NCBI GenBank assembly: GCA_946807835.1
Contig: OX327684.1
Coordinates: 17,942,501 to 18,006,500 of the forward strand
Reading direction: 5' to 3'
From: Ailanthus altissimus
Lineage: Eukaryota; Streptophyta; Magnoliopsida; Sapindales; Simaroubaceae
DNA length: 64,000 nucleotides
The notes under the pieces were generated by a model that was not told the origin of the DNA, made no database searches, and was given only the letters and a program-made list of their open reading frames with translations. The position numbers and the translations under genes were made by a program. Shown piece by piece: positions 25,225 to 37,239 of the stretch. The stretch's first letter is position 1, and each line of letters starts with the position of its first letter.

Positions 25225-25705
25225 ACCTATGCTAAGAGTCACGCCTCAAGTGCTCTCAAGCATTTTCTCGAGCACTTGGTGCGCGACTAGGCCTGCTGGA
25301 GGCCTCTTGAACCATGGAGCGCTACGTGGACCAGAACTTCTAAAAGGCCGATTGTTTAAATGGAGAACTGGGTTTGGCCCGTGACTTATTAGGGTAGTTC
25401 ACCTTAATTAGAATTCCATAAAAGGTGTGATGGCATCTAAGAATATTCTAGAGAATATTATTCCATTTTATATGTACACCGTTAGATCATTTAGATCTCA
25501 GCCGTCGATTATATAGGGCTGCTAGTATATAAAGGGGAGACCCTCACTTGTATAATTCATCTTATAACTTTATTTTCTCTTTAGCAATATAGAGAGCATT
25601 CGTGCAAACACTTGGTGTGCTTGTTTTTCTTCTCTTTGTGTAGTTTTCTCAGCTGTTAGCATGCAACGCTTCTAAAGTCGCATGGTTCGAAAACAGTCCG
25701 TGACA
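25225..25705 (+). mobile_element. LTR-like insert with promoter near the hAT 5' end
   Basis: GC-richer than the hAT sequence around it. It contains TAGTATATAAAGGGGAGACC (TATA box near 25532), then a CT-rich leader and a CTTGTGTGCTTG-like stretch, which is the order U3-TATA-R seen in plant LTRs. It starts around TGCTAAGAGTCACGCC and ends around CCGTGACA. I could not confirm a TSD. Confidence 0.45.
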
Positions 25706-27088
25706 TAAAGCACGACACACTATAGTGTTATGCCAAAATGGCATGGCTTATAAAGTTGTGCCATGCTAGGCCATGATATGTGGCTCAACGTGCCAACATG
25801 AGCTTATCAAAGACTTGGCACGACACGACTTGTAGCGCGAGTCTATTTTTAAAAAAAAAATTAATATAAATTTTTTTAATATGTATAATTATTTTTTCTA
25901 ACAAAAATTTTAAATTGGTATAAATATTTGATGATTTTTATTGCAATTATTTTAATTGTAATAGCAATTAAGATTATAATTTATATATTTGATTGAAATT
26001 TGATTTTATCGTACAATTTCATTAAAGATAAATTTTATTAATATTATTTCTAATTTGAAATTATTAGATACCAATATAAAAATAAATGGTCAAATTTACA
26101 TCATTACAGTTACAATACATTCCAACTAGACTGACATGTATTAAACTATTTATTATTTATAAATTTAACCTTTGTTACATCATTATAATTATAATATGAA
26201 TTTCTATTTCTAAATTCTAATGATCAAATCTCAAAATTAAAAGTTTCGAAAAAATTTGACCATATTTTCTTGTCAGTATTGTCTTCGGTCATTTGCATAT
26301 TCCCAATCTTTTATGCCTACTAAACCTTCCAAAGTATTTGATGCTAATCATGATCGCCTGTCATCCAATATCTTGCCTTTTGCACTAAAAAGCAGATTCC
26401 GATGCTATAGTGGTCACTTGAGGTATTAGTAGATCTCAAACCATGATGGATAATAAAGGGTAAATTCTTTCATTTGATTTTCACTATGATAAAATATTAA
26501 TTTGTTTTTGTTATGTACTCAATATAGAAGAGTAGTTAGTATCCATATATTTTATTAACAAATAAGCAACTAAAATACTAGAATTAGAACCTACATTTTG
26601 TTTTTACCTTTTATTAAAATAGTCCAAAAAATTTGATCACAAATAGGCTGATCATGTATTTTTTTTGTAGTAATAATTGATCCAAATTTATTCTCATAAA
26701 AAATAATTTCATCAAAATCATAATAAAGTTCAGAGTTTAAATTTTTTAAGATTCTAGAAATTAAAAATTTTACACTAGACTAATTAATTTTTGGATTCAT
26801 TATGACTGCACTAATAAATAACTTAGGAAGTTTCCTCTAATATTTTTGGAATTTAATCTTCTTAACAATACAAATATCAGAAAATATATATTTATTTCTA
26901 TATTTAATATATATGAGTCAAAGTAATAGAAGATGAATACTGATGCACACATGAACATGTTAATGTGGCATTATTAAATACTTTCAAAAAAAACATATAG
27001 TAAAATATAATTTTTCAATCATAATTAAATTTTTTTCATCTAGCAGATGATGAAGTAATAAATTTTATTGCATCTTTACTTTTTTAAT

Positions 27089-27764
27089 TTAAAAATTAAT
27101 TATATTCAAACTATCTTGAATGATTAAATTAAAAATATGACAAAAATACCTTAAATGAAAAAAAACTTGAACCACGCACGATGTTAATTGAATTGAAAAC
27201 AAATCTATAGTAGTAGTATCTAAACTTGTATTATCAAAAGTAATATTAATAAATTTGTCAACAATATTAAATTCTCTAAAAATATTCATCAAAGAACTAA
27301 AAATAACATGTGTTGTGTGTGGATGTTCTAATTTGCGAAAGGCAATAATTCTTTTTTGCAAAAACTATGCACAATTAATGTAATGTAGTGTAATATAAAT
27401 ATACCTCAAATCATTGGCACTTGTCCAACAATAAAAAATAATAACAAAGACTCCTTTAAATTGTGAGATTTCATCTTTTAGTTTTTATTTATTATCCAAA
27501 AATACGGTCAAAATATCATTTTTAACAATATTTCTAAGAACATAAGCCCAATTAGGTTGAACGAATTTTTTCATAAATTTTTGTACCTTTTGTTTTCGGC
27601 GAATAAAAGAGGTTATTCACCTGATGCAATGTATTTAGCCAATCTACTACACCTGCGATGCTGATTATACTAAAATCTAAAAAGACTTTCTCCAAGAGCT
27701 CTTTGAGTAAGTTGAGATTAAGTTGACTCTGTTGGACCATATTTCTTATAACATGACTTAGCAT
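27089..27764 (-). pseudogene. hAT transposase fragment
   Basis: The 90-aa stretch 27361-27089 reads RIIAFRKLEHPHTTH, then ITFDNTSLDTTTIDLF, then FFHLRYFCHIFNLIIQDSL. The last corresponds to the well-known hAT core segment in which a CAHILNL-like motif precedes IVQDGL; a Phe replaces the usual residue after the His. A second open stretch at 27764-27552 lies upstream in the transcript sense and looks like more N-terminal transposase-region sequence. The dimerisation domain and the rest of the catalytic core are not readable because of stops and frameshifts, so it is inactive. No other gene is involved; the enclosing element has intact TSDs. Confidence 0.8.
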
Positions 27765-28507
27765 GTCAATTTAAATGCTAGTGTCATGAGCCACTTAGGC
27801 ATCTAAAACATTACCATAAAACTTACGATTTTTTTTCTTCAATTTTTTCAAAAATTTTATCTATACGATTCTTGAATATAAAATAATTTTAAACTTTTGG
27901 TGTTTGTCCTCTTTTTGTTTTTCTAATACTCATAATATATTTTGTTGTGGAAGCAAATTGATTAGAAATTTGGGTAGATGAGAATAGAATATTTTCAAAT
28001 TTATTTAGAGTATTGAGATTAAAATTTGTCAAAATAATAAAAATGTAAATATGTAATTAGATAAATAAAATTTATAAAAATTAAAAAATAAATAAATAAT
28101 ATGAGAGAATTAAAAATGATAAGTCGAGTTGAGAGTAGAATGAAAGAGTGTGAAAAGAATTGGGAGAGATTGAAAGTGAGTAAGTTAAAGAATTGTGAGA
28201 ATAGGGAGGGGGTGCCTCTTATAAGGCTCCTCATATGGCAGTTGATTAATGATTTTTAAAATAATTTATAATTTTTATTTTAAAGATTGTTGCACGTAAC
28301 AATTTTTTCATAATTTTTTAAAAATTATATTTTCATGAAAAAAACTTTCTAATTTTTTTATAAAAAAAATTGGCCTATGGGCCTTGTTTATAAATCTTTG
28401 TGTCGTGCTAGTAAACCATGTTGGATTAAGACCCAAAGTCTATCTAAACCTAACTTTTATAGTTTGTACCAATTCAATGCGATTCATTTACCACCTCTAG
28501 TTCTACC

Positions 28508-28793
28508 ACTGTATATAGGTTGTGGCTGAAAAAGAGAAATTATATGCAGCCGACAAGACGGCAGACATTGGTGTTGATAAATCAATAGCTCTGAAAATGC
28601 TAACATTATCGTTTCAAACATGCTGGTTTGATTGAGTGTGTGTACATATAAAAACAAACTCAAGTCATCAGCTGGAATCAGTTACTCTGACTTTCTGGTT
28701 AGGAACTAAAAAGAAATGAAAAGCCCGGAAAAGTAGCTATTTGAAAGATGAAAAAGCAAACAATATATTATACATTTCGTTCAATCATAAAAG

Positions 28794-28827
<34 letters not shown>

Positions 28828-31712
28828 ATTATAATATCGATAACTCAAAGCTAACCAAAGGTGAAAGGTCATAGTAAACCCAAATCTAACTGAGGTGAAA
28901 CTTCTTCATAACAAGCATCTAGCGTAATTCAAAGTTTCTTTATTCATTCTAGAGAAAGATTTTTATAATAATAATAATAAATAAATTTTAGCTTGTGGTT
29001 TGTGGTTCAATATCTTTCACTTGCTCCCTGTTATGGATTTTTTAAAATCGGCATTTAGATATAAGCATTTTTTAAACGTGGACTGCATATTGTAAAATAT
29101 GAACATGACCTAAATTACATTGCAAATTTCAAAAATAATTCAAAACCGGCATTACTCTTGAATTATACAACGCTATTTAGATTATGTTTACATTTTAAAA
29201 CGTGCATACCTTTGCACCTGAGAATTCTTACAAATGTATATACCCTCAATTTTATGCTTATCAATCTGCTACATAGTGTTCAGTGGTTATGGCAGTCCTA
29301 GGAAATTATATGCGGAGGCTTTTATTTATAAATGATATACGAGGACTGTTTTGAAATTTAAGTTTTCAATACTAATATGGCAATAATAACAAAATTAGAA
29401 GAATGTAAGACTTCATAGGATGTATTAATTGTGTGGAAAAGTCAACATATCATTAATGGATTAAAATTATCTAGATATATTTCTAATTTATTAAGTTTGG
29501 AATATCCAAATTAAAGTCATAATATCCTCAATACAACAAAAAGGGAACTAGAGGCATTTCCTCACATTCTTTGTTATTTCCAAATTCCAACATCTACTAC
29601 ACTAGTACACTTTTTGAACCCTAATAAGATTTTATAACTTTAGACCTAATATATGTATGGTCAATTTTGAAATGAATTCGCAAGTAAAATTATCCTTGTC
29701 TCAAGGAATCAGTCCTATAGGAAATATCCAAAAAATAGTTTCCATTTTAAAGTAATAATCTTTTATAGTTAAAAAATTAAAATATAATCTTTAATAACTA
29801 CAAAGTTCACATTAGGACCATTTCACCTTTGAGGCATTTTTATATCTCTTTGTCACAAGTTATTTTTCTCCAAAACATATTTTGAAATTAGTAAAAATGA
29901 GTAGATTTAGTGTCGTATAGTTTAAATTGAGTAGATATGATTGAAAACGGCCAAAACATATTAAAACATAAGTAAAATTCAACAAAAATCACCAGAAAAG
30001 AAGGCTGAGACGTCGAGGCCTCATGCCTCACATCATGTGGGGGGTGTGGGGGCACTGCCTCGCTCATCCCATCAGTAGGACCTTGCAACCTGCCACACAG
30101 CTTGAGGATGGGCGCGTGGCCCCTCCTCACGCCTTGCATGCGAGGTGTAAGAAATTTTAAATTTCGTCCACCATTTTTAATTTCTAATTTATTTATTTAT
30201 TTTTTTTATACTTTTTTTGGTAGATTGATTAACAAAAATATTTGTTCTCAATTTGTAAAATATTGTTTTCAGATTTATTTGAACAATAACAATTATTGTT
30301 TTTATTGATTTTGTAGTTCAAACAACAAATTTTTTGAATTATGTTATTAATAAGAATAATTTTGTTCATTTATAGATATTGACCATATAACTTTTGGCTA
30401 AAAATGTTATATTTTATTTTTTAATATTTCTCTATATTTAGGGTACCTATATCCTATATCCATGTGCACCTACATTGTCTCATCCTTAGTTGTAAGAACC
30501 CTACGTTTTTTTTTCACCTCTTCATACATGTGATAAAATCTTTAGTAAGATGCCAACTTTAATCTTTTATATTTTTTTATTGACAGTAAACTTGATTTTT
30601 CTGGTCAAGTTATTGTAAAATTATGCATATTTTGGTATGTGTAGAGCATGATGAAGGTAGGAATACATATGCACCTGAGTATTATCACTTGACCAAATAC
30701 ATGAATTATTGACCTCATGGCACTGAATGCAAATACATATATATATATATATATATATATTTATAAATCTTTCGTCATTCATACACAACTTGTTATTGTT
30801 AAGAAGGCAATTAAAAATTCGATCCCCATATGAAGCTAGAAAATATATAGAATCAATAAGATTCCAAAATTTTCTAATCGTCAGAGTCCTGAGAGAGCAG
30901 ACCTTGTCATGCATCTTTGACCAAGCCAAATATACAAGCCCCATGCACTACAGCTCGGATCCATTTGGATCCACTAATTAATCTATATATCTTAGCTCGA
31001 ATCAATCATATGATCATCTTCAATTTGACTTCTCTATCTATATATACAAGTGACATTGATCAAGCAATATTTGATCAATTTTTATGATCATATTACATAA
31101 TTGTAGCACATAAACCGTTAATTATCATAAAGTGATAATGTTGATAAGTGGTTTCAGAAACCTAAGCACAATTGGAAAATGCTGATATGGGAATATGCAG
31201 TCTTTTTTTCCCTTGTTGAATCACGTAATAAGTGTTATTTGGAAAAGGAAATTGGGGAATGTATTCCTTGAGAAATAAGCATTAAAAAGATATATTTTTT
31301 TAAAAGAAAAAATGGTATGGTGTGCGAGAGGAAACATTGAATGGACCACAAAACCTTCATTGAAATAAGTAAACAAGAAAAGAAAATTATTAACTCTGTC
31401 ACCCAACTTGTTGGGGATTTCAAAGAAGAGATAGCTGACCCACTACTGGTAAAACCTTTTCTATGTGTCTGGTTTGTTAGAGAATGGGGTCTGCAAATAA
31501 ATAAATATCTTTTTTTTTCTAAAAATAAATACATTTTCTTAATGATTCAGTAAATCCTATTAAAGAAAAAGAAATTATGCTTAATACTAATTGTATTAGA
31601 AGTTAATTTTATAAATTGTTTTTTAAAAGAAAAAGGTAACTAGTCCTTTGTTATAGCGCTCTTGGTGAATGGTGGTCTTTTTCTCTCTCTTAAAACACCC
31701 ACTACTTTCCTC
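28508..31712. other. Intergenic upstream region of MIR393
   Basis: (TA)n at 28797-28824 and 30738-30760. A short GC-rich island at 29995-30150 (GTGGGGGGTGTGGGGGCA, GCGCGTGGCCCC) has no recognised coding content. Otherwise AT-rich with no supported gene. Confidence 0.6.
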
Positions 31713-31720
31713 TATAAATA
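31713..31720 (+). promoter_or_regulatory. Probable TATA box of MIR393
   Basis: TATAAATA preceded by CTC, about 100 bases upstream of the mature miRNA. A (GA)n tract (31735-31752) follows at a distance suitable for the transcription start. CT-rich sequence precedes it at 31680-31690. Confidence 0.6.
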
Positions 31721-31799
31721 ATAGATAGATGAACTGAGAGAGAGAGAGAGAGGTAGCCTTTGAAGTGAAAAGAGTTTTTGGTTTCTTAATTTCTACTGC

Positions 31800-31905
31800 A
31801 ACTAGAGGAGGCATCCAAAGGGATCGCATTGATCCTAAGATCACTTTCCCATACTAAAGAATTTTTTGGATCATGCTATCCCTTTGGATTCATCCTTTGG
31901 TAGCT
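31800..31905 (+). ncRNA. MIR393: MIR393 precursor hairpin
   Basis: The 22-nt mature miR393 sequence (starts TCCAAAGGGATC, ends TTGATCC) occurs exactly at 31814-31835. On the opposite arm, 31870-31890 (starts ATCATGCTATCC, ends TTTGGATT) is a near-complementary miR393* with the usual 2-nt 3' offset. The arms are joined by a loop region of about 34 nt. Known role in plants: miR393 directs cleavage of mRNAs for the auxin receptors TIR1/AFB2/AFB3 (F-box proteins of SCF complexes), so it dampens auxin signalling. It acts through AGO1 after DCL1 processing. The gene stands alone on the plus strand, with a TATA box 94 bases before the 5' end of the mature arm and RY-like CATGCATCATGCATC repeats after the hairpin at 31944-31959. 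No mismatch to the canonical mature sequence is visible, so it should be functional. Confidence 0.97.
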
Positions 31906-32110
31906 TATAACTCTTAGGTACATATGTTGGTTTCTTCATCATCATGCATCATGCATCCAACTACTACTCAACAACAGCTTTCCTGTGACTTGCAGCCATA
32001 TTCACCGGAGAATTACCCGCCTGACCGGCAAACGGAGTCCCTGATAAGAAGTGAAAGACAATGCAAACATCTCGCCCAAATCAAGTAAGTTATGATAGCT
32101 AGACATATAG

Positions 32111-32148
<38 letters not shown>

Positions 32149-35009
32149 GTGTGATCTTGGCTTAAATTAGTAATTTTGTGCACAAACTCATTATCAAGAT
32201 TCAAGAACCAGCTTCTTTCTTTTCTGCAATGTTTCGCCAGTTTTCTTTGATAACTTTCCTTGAGTTTTATATCTTGTAATTGCATATCTTATATTAAACC
32301 TACCCTTTTCTTTTCTTTTATTTCTCTGTCTCCTTTTTGTTTGGAATTTCCGTTTATGTTTTTTCAATCAGCTAGCTTGATTAAGAGTTTCGTGAGTTAA
32401 AATCTTATAGACAAATCCCAAAATCCCAAGTGAGCAAATTGGACCTGATATTTTGGGGATGGAACTGGGTCCTAAAATCGGAAATTATTATATATTGGCT
32501 CCAAGAAATGTTCCAAGAAAAAGGTTAGCCACCGATCTTGTTGTTTACAGTTGTCATCAATGTGATTTTTACTTATTTTATACATACACACACTCACATA
32601 CTCACAAAATCTCTCTTTATGATAAGGCCAAAACTGAAACCAAAGATATAAATATTAAATTCCATTATCTCAGCAACATGAAAGTGCGACAATATTAACA
32701 TAATTTATTTTCTTACCAAGTTCAAGGAAGTAATAAGCATATCTTACCAGGTTCTTACATAAATAATTTATCAATCAGTTTTTAGCAAACTGTATACATG
32801 GAAATGGAAGCAATATTTGGTCAAGGAAGCATCTCTTAATCACCTGATTTTCAAGTGAATATGGAGATTAAGTACTAATATGCAACTATGGAATTTTAGG
32901 AGATTAGAAATTCTTTTGATTTTGCAGTGATTTGTCTCAGAATCACAGATGGGTATGGTTCTCACTGTCCAAGAATCATCATTAACAGAAAAAAAAATAT
33001 CAAAGTGGAAGCTAGCTATGCATGCGAATAAAACAGTGACTGAAAGTGAAGATAATAATTCCAATTTGATCAGCTACAACTTACCCCATTTCCGGAAACC
33101 TTTTTATCATTGCACACTTCCATTAACAATTTAATTTCACCTTTTCAAAAGGTAAGTTTTGAATTATGAATGATTTAAACACCTCAGTCAACTAGCCAAA
33201 CACAAATTTTAATCATTGTTGTTGTTAATTTCTTGTTCTTCCCTAAATTATAATTATGCACTTTGACATTATCACTTTCTGCTTGTCCAAATAGGATCCC
33301 TAAAGAGCCATGAGACCTAGATGAAATTAAAGATCCTAGAACAGACTAAATCACATGGTTAAAGGACTTTAATTAGAATCCAAGGCAGTGGAAGATTATA
33401 TATGATAATTTAAGGGCACTTCCTTATTTTTCTTATTATTTTTTTCTCTCCAACTTTGGGGGCTCACATTGAGTGTCCCAAAGGCAAAGGAATCATACAC
33501 ACATGACATGTGATTAGACCTTAAATAAGTCCTTTAAAACTTACTCAAATTTTGAAATAAAGATTAGTGATCAATCTTTTTGTGATCCCCTTCTCCTATA
33601 GCTCGCACATGACCCCAACATTCTAAATCCATCTCTTACCATATTATGATCCTTTGTGTCACATGGCCCCAAATCTTTCCACCTTCACTTCCCATTTTCT
33701 CACTTACTTGAAGCACATGCATTGATTCATTTGTTAATCAATAGTGATCGGATAACGGCAAATACACCCATCTTAAATGAGAAGCAAAAATTTAACGCAT
33801 CAAAACAATCAGTGGAGGGATGGGGCTTTTGGCATACATGTGAAAAACTTTCAGTATCTTAACCATTATGATAGTAGCTTTGCTATAAAAGACTGCCTTG
33901 CCAAATTACTTAAATTAATTTCCATGTCAGAAAGCACCACCTACTTATCAAAAATAAAAGACATTGAAGAATTTCACATGTACAATTGCTTTTGCAAGAC
34001 TCGCATTCATAAATCTTTTTGTATACATGGTTTAATCTTATAGTTGTTTGAGATGAATCTAGACTCAATTTGCTCATATAGATTTGAGTCAAGACTCCTT
34101 GAAGTTGCATGTGCCGCTATGTTGAAATATATGGAAAATATTTGGCCCTTTTGCACCATAATTGGACAAAACGGCTTAATGCAGCATAAAAGTTTATTAT
34201 TTTTGAAAGAGCAACATAAAATTTTTTAGTTGTGACAGAAATGGTTTCTGGATCTAGCTATGGATCGAGTTCCGGTTATGAATAATCTACAGAAGATTAC
34301 GGAAATTGATATGCATTATTTACAAAAGCTGTCATTGGAACGACATGGTAGATATTACCCGAAATTGCCTGTAATATGATCAACACAGAAAGCATGACAT
34401 CTCTACTGAAAATGAATAAGTTAATTTCATCAAATACTTGGAAACTTTGTGAACATTCTAGTGTTTATGAGAAACATAAATTATATTTGAACTCCTATAG
34501 ACTTCATAAGTTTCCCATGCAATGTCTGTTAAAATAAGTTCTGGGGAACACCAACAATTGTCCTTGAAGATATGTTCATTCTCTTGTTTTGCTAATGAAC
34601 ATAAGAGTTAAATTCTGTAATGAAATGAACAGTACAGAAATTGAATAATGGTACAAGAAAATGGGGTCTAGTCTCGGAAAGAAAATTTTGTTTGGACTAT
34701 AGGATTTTCAAAAAAATTGTCTTGAATTTTAAATAAGTAGTCCAACGTGTTTCGCCCTTGGACTACACAACTTTATGAAGGACACATAATAAACTGCCAA
34801 AAGGAAAACCCTAGATTTGATTTTCTCCTTTTTTTTCAAGTTCACAAAAGATTAATCAGCCCTTGCATGGGACCCAAACCCCTTGACTTGCCTCTAAATT
34901 CAAACTTCATCAACCCCATTTAATTCTTCAATTTTTTTTTTTGAAAATGTATTTTTTTTAACCATGTATTGCATATATTTTTAGAAAAATATAACAATAT
35001 TTATAGAAT
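31906..35009. other. Intergenic region downstream of MIR393
   Basis: The first few hundred bases probably belong to the primary miRNA transcript; plant pri-miRNAs are often spliced and GTAAGT occurs at 32084. (CT)n followed by (AT)n at 32110-32149. No protein gene recognised; short ORFs at 32453, 32949, 33656 and 33777 show no family similarity. Confidence 0.6.
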
Positions 35010-35189
35010 GAGTAATACTATATATTTTAAATTATATTAAAAAATTATATGTTAAATAATTAATAAATAGTAAAATAATATAAATTATATAATTATTTAT
35101 TATTTATTATTTTATTTTATTATTTTATTATTTAATAATTATTTAACATATTATTTTTTAAATATAATTTAAAAAGCTTAATATTATTC
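35010..35189. mobile_element. Fold-back MITE (Mutator-like type), same family as 53333-53501
   Basis: 180 bp, almost fully palindromic and very AT-rich. Ends GAGTAATACTATA and (reverse complement) GAATAATATTAAG. Flanking nonamers TTATAGAAT (35001-35009) and TCGTGGAAT (35190-35198) match 6 of 9. The better-preserved relative at 53333 has a 9-bp TSD matching at 8 of 9, which points to Mutator-like transposition. Confidence 0.65.
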
Positions 35190-37239
35190 TCGTGGAATAA
35201 ATATATATTGATAGATCAGACAAACATGTTCGGGAGATTTTCTGATCCCCAAATCTACGGATCGAGGAAGCAACTTTGTTAATTTCAATTATCAAAGAGG
35301 AAAAGACAGAAAAAACAAACAAAACAAAGAATGCACGGGCCACCAAGTCATGCATATTTAATTTCTTACTTGAAGTATAATCTACATAGAGTCTTTTGCA
35401 CCAATAATTTAACTAAAGTGAATTGACTAAGAAGAGGTGATCATGGTTTTCTGGGAAGCAAGTCTATGGTCAGAGCTATGGAAAATTGGGAGCCCCACTT
35501 GGCATCATTGTGTCTGGAAGATTTCAAAGATTCAAATCCCCATATGGATTAATTAATAAGGATACAATTTTAGAGCTAGCTTAATAATCATCATATACAA
35601 TTTTCACGAGCTGTCTATGAAACTAATGATACTAGCTGATGACAGTCTTCATGCCCAACATTGTGATCAAGCTGAATTATACTTCTTCATTACTTCTCTA
35701 CACGCTATGTAAAAAGGATTTTTTTTATTAAACAAATAATTACGAATACGATTTTTATAATCTAAAACGTAAAAAGTATAACATAAACATTAAACTTTTC
35801 ATAGAAGGTTGCTCATTTGATATTTAGTACTTCAAGATGATTGTGATGAAAGTGATTGACTTTAAAATTACATAGCAAAATGGTTGGTTTGATATTCAAA
35901 AACACTGCTCAAAATGGGAAAATTCGTGGGTATCAAACATTTTCCAAATACTACAAGGACGGTGAATTCGATTAATATGTGTGTCTATCTATATATAAAT
36001 TGGCAGAATTTTTATGCTGTTTTTATGCTTTTTTTTAACATATGTGAAGGAATGTGGCCGCATAAGGTGGGGGAGATAATTTTGTTGTCTGATAAACCAA
36101 AATGAACAAGAAATGACCTGAGAAATTGACAATCCAGCTGTCAAATGAAACGAAATTGCACAAGACTACGTAAATGCAATAGTCAATAGATATACATGTC
36201 AGAAATTGTTGGAGCTAGCCTGAGATTTCTAATATTCATATTTGTTTTTTGGTTTTTTTTTTACTGTTTTATGATTTTATAGATTCTGGGTTTAAAACGT
36301 AATTGAGTTCACGCATGGTCTCAATCTACAGAACGTGTAAGGCTTGGCATGCATTTCCATGCACATTTTGGCAAACCCGAAGGAGATGATATATAATCTT
36401 ATTATTTCAAATCTCGAACAATTAAAATATCAAGTGGGCACTGTTTTAAAAAAGGAAAATTAAAAAAAAATCAAGCGCACTTGAAGTTTTAGGCCAGAAC
36501 TTGAGCTTTGAGTGCTTTTTACGTATCTGTACTATTTCTTGTGAACCCCAATAATTTTGTTGGGGGCTTACATGTTCCTCCGATCGCAAAGACAAATAAA
36601 AACATCAAGTTCGGCATTTTCAATGCCAACAAAAGACATTATTTTGAAGATGAAATGGCACCACATTATGGCAGCATCAACTGCATTCGCTATATTGGGC
36701 TTAAAGTGGTCTGAGCAGAAAGTGAATTGGCGTCAGAATCAGCACCAGCTTCTTGTCGTTGATGCTGAAACTTTGAAATTGAGCTTTAACTCTAGTTCAA
36801 CTGACTGAATCATCTAGCACTAGCAGAGAAGTAAATTTTAGTTTTGATAATTGGAAGTTTGTGTGAGGTGACATTCTAAACCAAAAAAGAAAAAAAAAAA
36901 GCATAAGCTTTAAAAGAATCAAAACTTGAGTTTGTAGTGGTATTGACAGATCTAAGATAAGGCTGAGTTGGTTAATTATTAATAACTATCACTTATTACT
37001 TGTTAAGTAATTGTTGATTTTTTTTTTTAAAAGAAAATAAGAGGTAAGTTTTAGAATATTTTTATTTTTTATCGCCACTTTTTAATGATGACAACCAATT
37101 TTCCTTTATTTTCTAATTGAAGGATTAACTCAAGTTGTTGGTTTCAATCTTCAAAATATAGTTATGAATTTCAATAGCATCATTGTTCAATATGAAAGTA
37201 TGGTGCTCGATGATGAGAAAGCGGCCACATCTAGTGAAA
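35190..37239. other. Intergenic, no gene recognised
   Basis: A stretch at 36500-36810 has more balanced composition and overlapping short ORFs (68 and 83 codons) but no protein similarity that I recognise. The rest is AT-rich. Confidence 0.6.

Larger units (their letters stand above)
25201..28499. mobile_element. hAT transposon, decayed autonomous type (TSD GTTCTACC)
   Basis: 3299 bp. Terminal inverted repeats TAGAGATGGCA / (reverse complement) TAGAGGTGGTA. A perfect 8-bp duplication GTTCTACC occurs at 25193-25200 and 28500-28507. Near both ends there are GCACGACAC-type subterminal repeats (25690-25840; reverse orientation near 28400). A hAT transposase remnant lies on the minus strand. Confidence 0.93.

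Noticed and set aside
36508..36808. Two overlapping ORFs (68 and 83 codons) with balanced composition
   Set aside because: No recognisable domain, no splice context, and no support for either frame over the other.
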